13,200 nt of DNA. Origin: Lachnospiraceae bacterium UBA1729 (GTDB lineage: Bacteria > Bacillota > Clostridia > Lachnospirales > Lachnospiraceae). Shown here piece by piece: positions 1 through 6,454 of the stretch. The stretch spans positions 735-13,934 of the forward strand of contig DCIJ01000017.1 of NCBI GenBank assembly GCA_002315945.1, given 5' to 3'. The translations under genes were made by a program, and so were the position numbers. Numbering within the stretch: position 1 is the first letter of the stretch; the number at the start of each line of letters is the position of its first letter. The notes below the pieces were generated by a model. It was not told the DNA's origin, searched no databases, and saw only the letters and a program-made list of their open reading frames with translations.

Positions 1-2109
1 CCTGACTGTAAGCCAGGATGTCATTGTGGCAAGTATACAGAGGTTGGTAATGACGTATTTATGCAGTATGAGAAGCATCATGACGGTCATTTAACTCCTC
101 TTGCTCAGAAAAATGTTGATACCGGATGGGGACTTGAAAGAATTCTTGCTTTCCTTAATGGATATTCAGATGTATATATGGTTGATCTCTTTGCGGATGC
201 CATGGCTTATATTCAGAAGGCTTCTGGAAAGAAATATGGTGAGGATGACAAGACTACTAAATCCATGAGAATTCTTGCTGATCATATCCGTACTTCAGTA
301 ATGCTTATTGGTGATGAGGCAAGACTTCGTCCTTCTAAATCCGGAGCAGGATATGTTCTTAGAAGACTTATCAGAAGAGCAGTTAGACATGCAAGAGCTC
401 TTGGCATTAGCGCTGCTGATATGCTTAAGATTGCTGACATCTTCATTTATGAAGTATATAAGGATGCTTATCCTTTGCTGGTAAAGAATCATGAATTCAT
501 TGTTACTGAATTAAATAAGGAAATCGAAAGATTTGAAAGTACCATTGAAAATGGTATGGCTGAATTTAAAAAGATTCTTGACGATATCACTAAAAAGGGC
601 GAGAAGACTGTATCTGGAAAAGAAGCATTTTATCTGTATGATACCTTCGGATTCCCTCTTGAACTTACAGTTGAGCTGGCGCAGGAGGCTAATCTCTCAG
701 TAGATGAAGATGGTTTCAAGGCTGCAATGGAAGAGGCACAGAATATTTCACGCGAGAATCAGAACTTTAAGGCAACCTTAGGTGCAGACAGCCTCTCTGT
801 TTTTGATAGTCTTGATAAGAGCATCACTACAGAGTTTGTTGGCTATGATAAGCTTGAATTAACAGAAACCATTAAGGCTATGTCTGATGGAGAAACTCTT
901 GTTGAGTCTCTTGGACAGGGTAAGACTGGAATAATTGTTACTTTGTCAACTCCTTTCTATGCAACAATGGGTGGACAGGTAGGAGATGCTGGTGTTATCA
1001 AGACTGCAACAGGTACATTTAAGGTAAATGAAACAGTTAAGCTGGCAAATAATAGAATTGGCCATGTTGGTGAAGTGATTTCTGGTGAGCTTAAGGCTGG
1101 TGATGAGGCAACATTAACTGTTGATGCTGAGCTTAGAAAGAAAACCTGTATGAACCATTCGGCTACTCACCTTCTTCAGGCCGCTCTTCAGAGTGTTCTG
1201 GGTGAGGATGTTCATCAGAAGGGTTCTTTCCAGGATGTGAATAGAACAAGATTCGACTTTAGCTATGATCAGGCTATGACATCAGAGCAGATTGAAAAGG
1301 TTCAGAAGCTTGTAAACGAATATATTGCAGCTAATTTACCTGTTGAAACCAAGGTAATGACCATTGATGAAGCAAAGAATAGTGGGGCTATGGCACTCTT
1401 TGGAGAAAAGTACGGCGAGACTGTTCGCGTTGTATCCATGGGAGATGTATCAAGGGAGCTCTGTGGTGGTACTCATGTAGCTAACACAGGTGATATCTAT
1501 TCAATTAAAATTCTTTCTGAAAGCGGTGTAGCTGCTGGTGTTAGAAGAATTGAAGCTATCACTGGTTACAATGTAATTGATTACTTTATGGATGTTGAAA
1601 AGCAGCTGAATAATGCTGCTATGACAGCAAAATGTAACGTTTCAAACCTGAATGACAAGGTTGCTGCCATGATGGCAGAAATAAAAGCTCTTAAGAGTGA
1701 GATAGAGACAATCAAGCTCCAGAATGCCAAGGATGCTTTGAAGGCTGATGATATTGCCAAGGAAATCATTGATGTTAAGGGAGTTAACCTGTTATCTGTA
1801 GCAGTTCCTAATCAGGATATGAATTCTTTGAGAAATCTGAGCGATTCAGTTAAGGCAAACATTGGAGAATCTGGTGTAGCTGTTCTGATTTCTGAAGACA
1901 ATGGCAAGGTAAATATGGTTGCAGTTGCAACTGATGAAGCTATCAAGAAGGGTGCCCATGCAGGTAATCTGATTAAGGCAATTGCCGGACTTGTTGGCGG
2001 TGGCGGTGGCGGCCGTCCTAATATGGCTCAGGCAGGTGGCAAGAATCCTGCTGGAATTGGCGACGCAGTCAAAGCAGTAAAAGCTGCTCTTGAAGGACAG
2101 ATAAAATAA
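1..2109 (+). CDS. alaS: Alanine--tRNA ligase, 5'-truncated by window edge
   Basis: Alanyl-tRNA synthetase attaches alanine to tRNA-Ala in the cytoplasm and clears mischarged Ser/Gly-tRNA. Frame 1 is open from the first base, so the gene begins upstream. The first ATG in view (61) is internal, because codons 1-20 already read as AlaRS (a Cys/His-rich DCKPGCHCGKY stretch). About 702 codons are visible, against roughly 870-880 for a full enzyme. In order they hold: the end of the class II catalytic core with motif 3 (TGWGLERI, from codon 41), the tRNA-recognition helical region (GYVLRRLIRRAVRHAR, ~codons 117-132), the editing domain with the zinc motif HSATH (His codons at 1156 and 1168) and CGGTH (Cys 1462, His 1474), a coiled-coil linker (~540-590) and the DHHA1/C-Ala domain ending in a Gly-rich loop (GGGGGGRPNMAQAGG). 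No key residue is missing in the visible part. No hairpin follows the stop directly, so transcription may run on to the terminator at 2425. Confidence 0.98.
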   Translation, partial: PDCKPGCHCGKYTEVGNDVFMQYEKHHDGHLTPLAQKNVDTGWGLERILAFLNGYSDVYMVDLFADAMAYIQKASGKKYGEDDKTTKSMRILADHIRTSVMLIGDEARLRPSKSGAGYVLRRLIRRAVRHARALGISAADMLKIADIFIYEVYKDAYPLLVKNHEFIVTELNKEIERFESTIENGMAEFKKILDDITKKGEKTVSGKEAFYLYDTFGFPLELTVELAQEANLSVDEDGFKAAMEEAQNISRENQNFKATLGADSLSVFDSLDKSITTEFVGYDKLELTETIKAMSDGETLVESLGQGKTGIIVTLSTPFYATMGGQVGDAGVIKTATGTFKVNETVKLANNRIGHVGEVISGELKAGDEATLTVDAELRKKTCMNHSATHLLQAALQSVLGEDVHQKGSFQDVNRTRFDFSYDQAMTSEQIEKVQKLVNEYIAANLPVETKVMTIDEAKNSGAMALFGEKYGETVRVVSMGDVSRELCGGTHVANTGDIYSIKILSESGVAAGVRRIEAITGYNVIDYFMDVEKQLNNAAMTAKCNVSNLNDKVAAMMAEIKALKSEIETIKLQNAKDALKADDIAKEIIDVKGVNLLSVAVPNQDMNSLRNLSDSVKANIGESGVAVLISEDNGKVNMVAVATDEAIKKGAHAGNLIKAIAGLVGGGGGGRPNMAQAGGKNPAGIGDAVKAVKAALEGQIK

Positions 2110-2182
2110 TTTTGTTTTGCTATAAAGTCTTCTGAATTTTGACCGATATTTAATTAAAATACAAATTTTGTGGGTGAAAAAG

Positions 2183-2407
2183 ATGAAAAGATTAAATAGC
2201 ATTCAGAAAAAAATAATTTTTGCCATATTGTTATCTGTCTTTGTATTGTCTGTTGTTTGTGGGCTTACAAGAAAAGGAAACACAGTTAGCGTTTCTTCAT
2301 GCGCTGATCGTATGATTGCTGATGTACAGGATGAGAACTATGTTGCTGAAAGTATTGTATTTCTTACAATAGATGATGAAGCCGTTCCCATGTCTTCAAA
2401 TAATTAA
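2183..2407 (+). CDS. Small single-pass membrane or secreted protein, unknown function
   Basis: I do not recognise this gene. From ATG 2183 it encodes 74 residues: a basic start (MKRLNSIQKK), one hydrophobic segment (about residues 11-27, IIFAILLSVFVLSVVCG), then an acidic, polar tail (VQDENYVAES...IDDEAVP). That suggests an N-terminal anchor or uncleaved signal with an extracytoplasmic tail; the Cys at the end of the hydrophobic stretch is not in a good lipobox. The longer reading from TTG 2168 is less likely, since GGGTG at 2172-2176 sits 6 nt before ATG 2183 as a modest Shine-Dalgarno. GTG 2174 is a third option. It lies 73 nt after alaS, with only a weak promoter candidate between them (TTGACC at 2139, poor -10), and is followed at once by a strong terminator, so it is probably the last gene of the alaS transcript. 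The clear hydrophobic/acidic layout and placement argue for a real gene, but no homology was recognised. Confidence 0.6.
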   Translation: MKRLNSIQKKIIFAILLSVFVLSVVCGLTRKGNTVSVSSCADRMIADVQDENYVAESIVFLTIDDEAVPMSSNN

Positions 2408-2424
2408 TATGAGTATTGTTTTTT

Positions 2425-2462
2425 CCCCCAGCTTATTTCGAGTTGGGGGATTTTTTTGTTTT
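2425..2462 (+). terminator. Rho-independent terminator after the alaS unit
   Basis: CCCCCAGCT (2425-2433) pairs with AGTTGGGGG (2441-2449, one G-T pair) around a short AT-rich loop, and is followed by seven T and a further T-rich run (2451-2462). This is a classic intrinsic terminator, 17 nt after the small ORF. It isolates the alaS unit from the amino-acid transporter downstream. Confidence 0.93.
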
Positions 2463-2501
2463 ACACACAGAATACTGACAAAGCATGAAAGAAATGTGTA
2501 A
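2461..2501. repeat. Inverted repeat TTACACA...TGTGTAA upstream of transporter promoter
   Basis: TTACACA (2461-2467) and TGTGTAA (2495-2501) are perfect 7-bp inverted copies separated by 27 bp. They lie 16 bp upstream of the -35 box at 2517. The placement would suit a regulator binding site upstream of the promoter, but the spacing is wide and chance cannot be excluded in AT-rich DNA. Confidence 0.3.
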
Positions 2502-2516
2502 CCATTTCTTCTACAG

Positions 2517-2545
2517 TTGACAGTGTTAGATGACTACTGTAAAAT
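2517..2545 (+). promoter_or_regulatory. Sigma-70-type promoter of the amino-acid ABC operon
   Basis: The -35 is a perfect TTGACA (2517-2522), the spacer is exactly 17 bp and the -10 is TAAAAT (2540-2545, 5 of 6 to consensus). Transcription should start near 2552, giving a leader of about 105 nt before the lipoprotein start at 2658. It is the best promoter in the window. Confidence 0.85.
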
Positions 2546-2553
2546 TACTTTCG

Positions 2554-2615
2554 TTTCACGTTTTTACACTGTGAAAGATTAAAGCACATACATAAGGACA
2601 CTCGCGAAGCGTGTG
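2554..2615 (+). other. Structured 5' leader of the ABC operon (two hairpins)
   Basis: Right at the predicted RNA start, TTTCAC (2554-2559) can pair with GTGAAA (2571-2576) across an 11-nt loop. Further on, CAC-T-CGC (2599-2605) pairs with GCG-T-GTG (2609-2615) around a GAA loop; its core GCGAAGC is a known, unusually stable mini-hairpin. No T-box signature, SAM or lysine riboswitch core is recognisable, and no run of U follows either stem, so attenuation is not evident. The first element could instead be a DNA operator overlapping the start site. Confidence 0.35.
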
Positions 2616-2657
2616 GCGTTGTGGAAAAATGACTGGTTTTAACAAAAGGAGCGTATT

Positions 2658-3467
2658 ATGAAAAAAAGAATTTTTGCTATTGTATTAGTAGCAGCTATGG
2701 TTGCAACTATGATTACTGGTTGCGGCAAGAAAGAAGATACTTCTTTACTTGGACAGGATGGAAAGTTTACAGTTGGTTTTGATGCTGAATTCCCTCCTTA
2801 TGGTTATATGGATGATAATGGTGAATATGTAGGTTTTGACCTGGATCTTGCACAGGCAGTTTGCGACAAGCTTGGATGGGAACTGGTAAAACAGCCTATC
2901 GCATGGGATGCTAAGGACATGGAACTTTCCAGCGGAACTATTGACTGCATTTGGAATGGTTTCACAATTAATGGTCGTGAAGACGATTATACATGGAGTG
3001 TTGCATATATTGATAACAGCCAGGTATTTGTTGTTCGTTCAGATGATGGAATTTCTGGAAAGGCAGACCTTGCAGGAAAGAACGTTGGTGTTCAGAAGGA
3101 TTCATCAGCTCTTGCAGCTCTTACAGATGAAGAGAATCAGGAAAACCTTGATTTAGCAGCATGCTTTGCAAGTCTTACAGAATATGATGACTATAACACT
3201 GGATTCATGGATCTTGAAGCAGGTGCTATTGATGCCCTTGCCGTAGATATCGGTGTTGCTAACTATCAGCTGGAATCACGTGGTGATAAGTTTGCCAAGC
3301 TTGATGATGAGTTATCAACAGAACAGTATGGTATTGGATTCCTGAAGGGCAACGAGGCATTAAAGGATGCAGTTGAAAAGGCACTTCTTGAGTTAAATAA
3401 GGACGGCGTTGTTTCAAAGACAGCTGAGAAATATGGTATTGATACTACTCAGATTTGTTTAAAATAG
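2658..3467 (+). CDS. Amino-acid ABC transporter substrate-binding lipoprotein
   Basis: This protein captures a polar amino acid outside the cell and hands it to the membrane permease. Its 269 residues begin with a lipoprotein signal: basic MKKR, a hydrophobic stretch and lipobox I-T-G-C with Cys22 as the lipidated residue. The rest is a bacterial extracellular solute-binding family 3 domain. The opening strand (TVGFDAEFPPYGYMDDNG) and the following GFDLDLAQAV helix are diagnostic. GREDDYTWS carries the Arg expected to bind the ligand carboxylate, and GAIDALAVD carries the acidic residue expected near the amino group. The start follows AAAGGAG at good spacing. It is the first gene of a three-gene operon, with 18 nt to the permease. 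The family includes cystine, glutamine, arginine and histidine binders; the specificity cannot be read from sequence alone. Confidence 0.93.
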   Translation: MKKRIFAIVLVAAMVATMITGCGKKEDTSLLGQDGKFTVGFDAEFPPYGYMDDNGEYVGFDLDLAQAVCDKLGWELVKQPIAWDAKDMELSSGTIDCIWNGFTINGREDDYTWSVAYIDNSQVFVVRSDDGISGKADLAGKNVGVQKDSSALAALTDEENQENLDLAACFASLTEYDDYNTGFMDLEAGAIDALAVDIGVANYQLESRGDKFAKLDDELSTEQYGIGFLKGNEALKDAVEKALLELNKDGVVSKTAEKYGIDTTQICLK

Positions 3468-3485
3468 TATTTTTTTGAGGTAAAG

Positions 3486-4136
3486 ATGAATTTTACAGTA
3501 ATGCTTGCTCAATTGGCAGGAGGAATGGTTAAGTCTGTCGAAATATTTGTGCTGACTCTATTGTTTTCACTGCCCCTAGGTCTTGTTATTGCTTTTGGAA
3601 GAATGACAAAGAATGGGCTGATTTGTAACATAACTAAAATATATATTTCTATTATGAGAGGTACGCCTCTTATGCTGCAGTTAATAGTAGTGTATTTTGC
3701 ACCATACTATGTATTTGGTATGCGTATAGGATCGGCATACAGATTTATTGCGGTTATTTTGGCATTTTCTCTGAATTATGCTGCTTATTTTGCGGAGATA
3801 TATCGTTCTGGAATACAGTCTATGCCTGTTGGTCAGTATGAAGCAGCTTACATTTTGGGATTTAGTAAAACTCAGACATTTACCAGAATTATTATGCCTC
3901 AGGTAATTAAGAGGATACTTCCTCCTGTTACAAATGAGACAATTACTCTTGTAAAAGATACATCCCTTGCCTTTGCACTGGCTGAGGTTGAAATGTTTAC
4001 AACAGCTAAGCAGATTGCAGCTAAGGAGACAACTATTATGCCTCTTATGGTGGCTGGAGTTTTCTATTTTATCTTCAATTATATTGTTGCCTGGACAATG
4101 GAATATTTTGAAAAAAGGTTGGATTATTACAGGTAG
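3486..4136 (+). CDS. Amino-acid ABC transporter permease (HisM/GlnP family)
   Basis: This is the membrane-spanning subunit of the importer, 216 residues, the usual length for His/Glu/Gln/Arg/opine-family permeases that work as dimers. Hydrophobic segments lie at about residues 16-38, 52-77, 86-108 and 185-205. The family signatures are present: MRGTPLMLQL (58-67) and the cytoplasmic EAA loop (QYEAAYILGFSKTQTF, ~118-132), which docks on the ATPase, followed by PQVIKRILPP. Start ATG 3486 has GAGGT 6 nt upstream. Five bases separate its TAG stop from the ATPase start, so the two are probably translationally coupled. With a single permease gene, a homodimer is inferred. Confidence 0.93.
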   Translation: MNFTVMLAQLAGGMVKSVEIFVLTLLFSLPLGLVIAFGRMTKNGLICNITKIYISIMRGTPLMLQLIVVYFAPYYVFGMRIGSAYRFIAVILAFSLNYAAYFAEIYRSGIQSMPVGQYEAAYILGFSKTQTFTRIIMPQVIKRILPPVTNETITLVKDTSLAFALAEVEMFTTAKQIAAKETTIMPLMVAGVFYFIFNYIVAWTMEYFEKRLDYYR

Positions 4137-4141
4137 GAAAT

Positions 4142-4903
4142 ATGGAATATTTAAAAGTAGAACATCTGAATAAAAAATTCGGAGACCTTGAAGTAATAAA
4201 AGATATCTCCATATCTGTAGAGCAGGGAGAAGTTGTCTCCATAATAGGACCATCCGGATCTGGAAAATCAACAGTTCTTCGCTGCATTACCATGCTGGAG
4301 AAAATAAATGGTGGAAGTCTGTACATCCTTGGTGAAAAGGTTTGCGCTGATGATAAGGATGCCGGAAAAGTTGTTTATTCTGATAAAGAAAAACTAAAGA
4401 AAATAAAAAAGAATTTTGGTCTTGTTTTCCAACAGTTTCACCTCTTTCCACATTTCACGGTTTTGAGAAATGTTACCGAAGCTATGATACATGTTGCTGG
4501 TATTCCAAAGGAACAGGCCGAAAAGGAAGCCAAGGAAGTTTTATCCAAGCTTGGATTAGCTGAAAAATATGATGCGTATCCCTATCAGCTTTCTGGCGGA
4601 CAACAGCAGAGAGTGTCCATCGCAAGAGCGCTGGCTTTGAAACCAAAGATTCTATTCTTTGATGAACCTACATCTGCATTGGATCCTGAGCTTACGGTCG
4701 AGGTCCTTAAGGTTATCAAGGATCTGGCAAAACAGAAAATGACAATGATTATCGTTACTCATGAAATGGAATTTGCCCGTCAGTTGTCTGACAGAATCAT
4801 TTTCATGGAAAAAGGTGTCATCAGACAGCAGGGAACACCTGAAGAATTATTTGAAAATCCGGACGAGAGAGTAAAGGAATTCATTGGAAAATTAACTATG
4901 TAG
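4142..4903 (+). CDS. Amino-acid ABC transporter ATP-binding protein
   Basis: This cytoplasmic ATPase powers the importer. All nucleotide-binding motifs are intact in its 253 residues: Walker A GPSGSGKST (36-44), Q-loop Gln (~97, VFQQFHLFPH), ABC signature LSGGQQQR (150-157), Walker B LFFDEP (171-176) and the switch His in THEME (207). Between Walker A and the Q-loop is a Lys/Asp-rich insertion (about 66-92) that is somewhat longer than in the shortest GlnQ/HisP homologues, a length variant I associate with clostridial members. The end of the permease gene (AGGTAGGA) supplies the ribosome binding site. A terminator-like hairpin begins 10 nt after the stop. Confidence 0.95.
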   Translation: MEYLKVEHLNKKFGDLEVIKDISISVEQGEVVSIIGPSGSGKSTVLRCITMLEKINGGSLYILGEKVCADDKDAGKVVYSDKEKLKKIKKNFGLVFQQFHLFPHFTVLRNVTEAMIHVAGIPKEQAEKEAKEVLSKLGLAEKYDAYPYQLSGGQQQRVSIARALALKPKILFFDEPTSALDPELTVEVLKVIKDLAKQKMTMIIVTHEMEFARQLSDRIIFMEKGVIRQQGTPEELFENPDERVKEFIGKLTM

Positions 4904-4913
4904 TATTTTATTT

Positions 4914-4941
4914 GGCTGACAGTATTCCTGTCAGCCTTTTT
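4914..4941 (+). terminator. Terminator after the ABC operon, abutting the next gene's RBS
   Basis: A perfect 9-bp stem GGCTGACAG/CTGTCAGCC (4914-4922 with 4928-4936) around a TATTC loop is followed by five T (4937-4941). It is a convincing intrinsic terminator for the transporter operon. The T run ends 2 nt before GAGGT, the apparent Shine-Dalgarno of the NusG-domain-II gene, so the next unit must depend on readthrough or on a promoter inside the ATPase gene. Confidence 0.85.
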
Positions 4942-4956
4942 ATGAGGTCACAAATT

Positions 4957-5322
4957 TTGAAAGTAATAAAAATAGCAGATGTGCTTCTGGCTGTAGTTGT
5001 TATCACTTTATCGGTTATGATATTTATTTTTGGAAAAAAAAGTGAAATTGATGGAGAAAGAGTCCAGGTATTTGTTGATGGCCAACTAACAGAAACCTAT
5101 GAATTAGATAATCCCACGAGAAAGACCTATTCTTTTGAAAAAGGAAACAATACTTTGGTAATAGAGGAAGGAAAGGCCTATCTTACAGAATGTGACTGCC
5201 CGGACAAACTGTGTGAAAAAATGGGTAGTATTGAAAAACAAGGTGAAGTAATAACCTGCCTTCCCCATAGATTGCAGATAGTTGTTCAAGGGGAATCAGA
5301 GATGGATGCGGTGAATTTTTAA
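4957..5322 (+). CDS. NusG domain II-containing protein (membrane-anchored)
   Basis: This is a small extracytoplasmic protein of the NusG_II family, 121 residues from the start chosen here. It has one N-terminal membrane segment (about residues 6-25, IADVLLAVVVITLSVMIFIF) and a small beta domain. The conserved family pattern is visible: ECDCPDKLCEKMG, then ITCLPHRLQIVV, with four cysteines arranged C-x-C-x4-C...C. TTG 4957 is preferred because GAGGT (4944-4948) lies 8 nt upstream. ATG 4942 would put the start directly on a terminator T run with no ribosome site, and TTG 4912 lies inside the transporter terminator. Its stop overlaps the next start by 1 nt (TAATG). The family's function is not established; it often sits beside Gx transporter genes and sometimes redox or flavinylation genes. 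Confidence 0.82.
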   Translation: MKVIKIADVLLAVVVITLSVMIFIFGKKSEIDGERVQVFVDGQLTETYELDNPTRKTYSFEKGNNTLVIEEGKAYLTECDCPDKLCEKMGSIEKQGEVITCLPHRLQIVVQGESEMDAVNF

Positions 5323-5825
5323 TGGATGGAGTAAGGGTAAAAAAGATATCAAATTTAGGCCTGCTACTGGCGATAGCCCTAATATTAGGCTATGTGGAGA
5401 CACTGGTACCGATTCCCTTCTATGTACCTGGAATGAAGCTGGGTCTGTCAAATCTGGCTGTAATGTTTGCACTGTATACCTATGGTCATAGAGAGGCATT
5501 TGTTATTTTGATAATGAAAGTGTTGCTGACAGGGTTTATGTTTGGAAATCTGGTTAGCATTGGCTATTCGTTAGGAGGAGGAACGCTGGCACTGATTTTT
5601 ATGGTGCTGTGTAAATTTCTTTCAATATTTTCTAAAATTGGTGTGAGTATGTCTGGAGGGGTGGCCCATAACCTGGGACAGCTGGCAGTTGCAGCTGTAT
5701 TACTGGAAACAAAAAGTCTGATTTTTTATCTGCCGATTCTTATGCTTAGCGGATTGATAACAGGGTTTTTCTTGGGTATAATTTGTCATATGGTATTAGA
5801 AAGATTGAAAGGCAGAGCACTATGA
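5322..5825 (+). CDS. Gx transporter family protein (Hpre_diP_synt_I family)
   Basis: This is a small polytopic membrane protein of 167 residues with about five hydrophobic segments. It belongs to the family once annotated 'heptaprenyl diphosphate synthase component I' and now called Gx transporter. The typical features are the start KKISNLGLLLAIALILGYVE, the VPGMKLGLSNLAV segment and SGGVAHNLGQLAVA, with Gly-rich loops and an Asn-Leu-Gly-Gln stretch. The fold resembles substrate-binding (S) components of vitamin transporters, but neither substrate nor reaction is established. It is coupled to its neighbours by overlaps at both ends: TAATG with the NusG-II gene and ATGA with ruvA. The ribosome binding site before 5322 is weak (GGTG), consistent with coupling. 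The old name should not be read as proof of prenyl synthesis. Confidence 0.85.
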   Translation: MDGVRVKKISNLGLLLAIALILGYVETLVPIPFYVPGMKLGLSNLAVMFALYTYGHREAFVILIMKVLLTGFMFGNLVSIGYSLGGGTLALIFMVLCKFLSIFSKIGVSMSGGVAHNLGQLAVAAVLLETKSLIFYLPILMLSGLITGFFLGIICHMVLERLKGRAL

Positions 5826-6445
5826 TAGGATATGTAAGAGGTAGCTTGGAATATATAGAAGAGGGAAATGCAGTTATTGATGTATCTGGTATCGGATACA
5901 ACGTCAAGATATCACCATTGACGGCCAGTCTGTTGCCGTCCATTCATTCAGAGGTTAAACTTTTCACCTACACCAGCATTTCGGAAAACGGATGCAGCTT
6001 ATATGGTTTTCTTGAAAAGGATGAGCTTAATATGTTTAAGCTACTTATTACTGTAAATGGGGTGGGACCCAAGGGGGCTCAGGCGGTACTGTCGGCCATG
6101 AGTGCCAATGATTTAAGGTTTGCTATAATCGGTTCAGATGTCAAACTTTTATCAAAAGCACCTGGAGTAGGCAAAAAGACGGCCGAAAGAATAATATTAG
6201 ATTTGAAAGATAAAATATCTCTTGAAGAAACCATGGAGGCAAGTCTTGGTTCAAGTATTGGATTAAATGGTGAAGTTTCAAAATCTCAGACAGCTGATAG
6301 TGCAGCTAAATCAGAGGCGGTTGAAGCCCTGATTGCACTGGGATATGGTTCTGCAGAGAGTTTGAAGGCAGTAAACAAAGTACCTTACGAAGAGGGAATG
6401 GAATCAGAAGCATTATTAAAAGGAGCCCTGAAATTCTTGTTTTAG
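5822..6445 (+). CDS. ruvA: Holliday junction branch migration protein RuvA
   Basis: RuvA binds four-way DNA junctions as a tetramer and loads the RuvB motors during recombination and replication-fork repair. ATG 5822 gives a 207-residue protein beginning MIGYVRG, the usual RuvA N-terminus. An upstream in-frame ATG at 5783 would add 13 unrelated residues inside the previous gene and is rejected. The domains in order are an OB-fold (1-64), two helix-hairpin-helix motifs (NGVGPKGA, ~75-82; APGVGKKTAERI, ~107-118), a linker rich in Ser/Ala (~135-160) and domain III, which contacts RuvB (SEAVEALIALGYG...). In the acidic pin, the Glu-Asp pair of E. coli (E55/D56) reads Glu55-Asn56 here. The start overlaps the previous stop as ATGA, and ruvB follows after 9 nt. 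Confidence 0.97.
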   Translation: MIGYVRGSLEYIEEGNAVIDVSGIGYNVKISPLTASLLPSIHSEVKLFTYTSISENGCSLYGFLEKDELNMFKLLITVNGVGPKGAQAVLSAMSANDLRFAIIGSDVKLLSKAPGVGKKTAERIILDLKDKISLEETMEASLGSSIGLNGEVSKSQTADSAAKSEAVEALIALGYGSAESLKAVNKVPYEEGMESEALLKGALKFLF

Positions 6446-6454
6446 GATTGATAT

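Noticed and set aside
2546..2657. T-box or amino-acid riboswitch before the ABC importer
   Set aside because: I searched for the T-box core, an antiterminator and a terminator with a U run in the ~105-nt leader and found none.
3681..4271. 196-codon open frame on the minus strand
   Set aside because: It lies wholly opposite the permease and ATPase genes, has low-complexity Cys/Ser/Ile-rich composition with no domain, and has no ribosome site in a sensible context. It is a shadow of the coding strand.
5783..5821. Upstream start adding 13 residues to RuvA
   Set aside because: RuvA proteins begin at MIxYVxG, which corresponds to 5822. The extra codons lie inside the Gx transporter gene and have no ribosome site.
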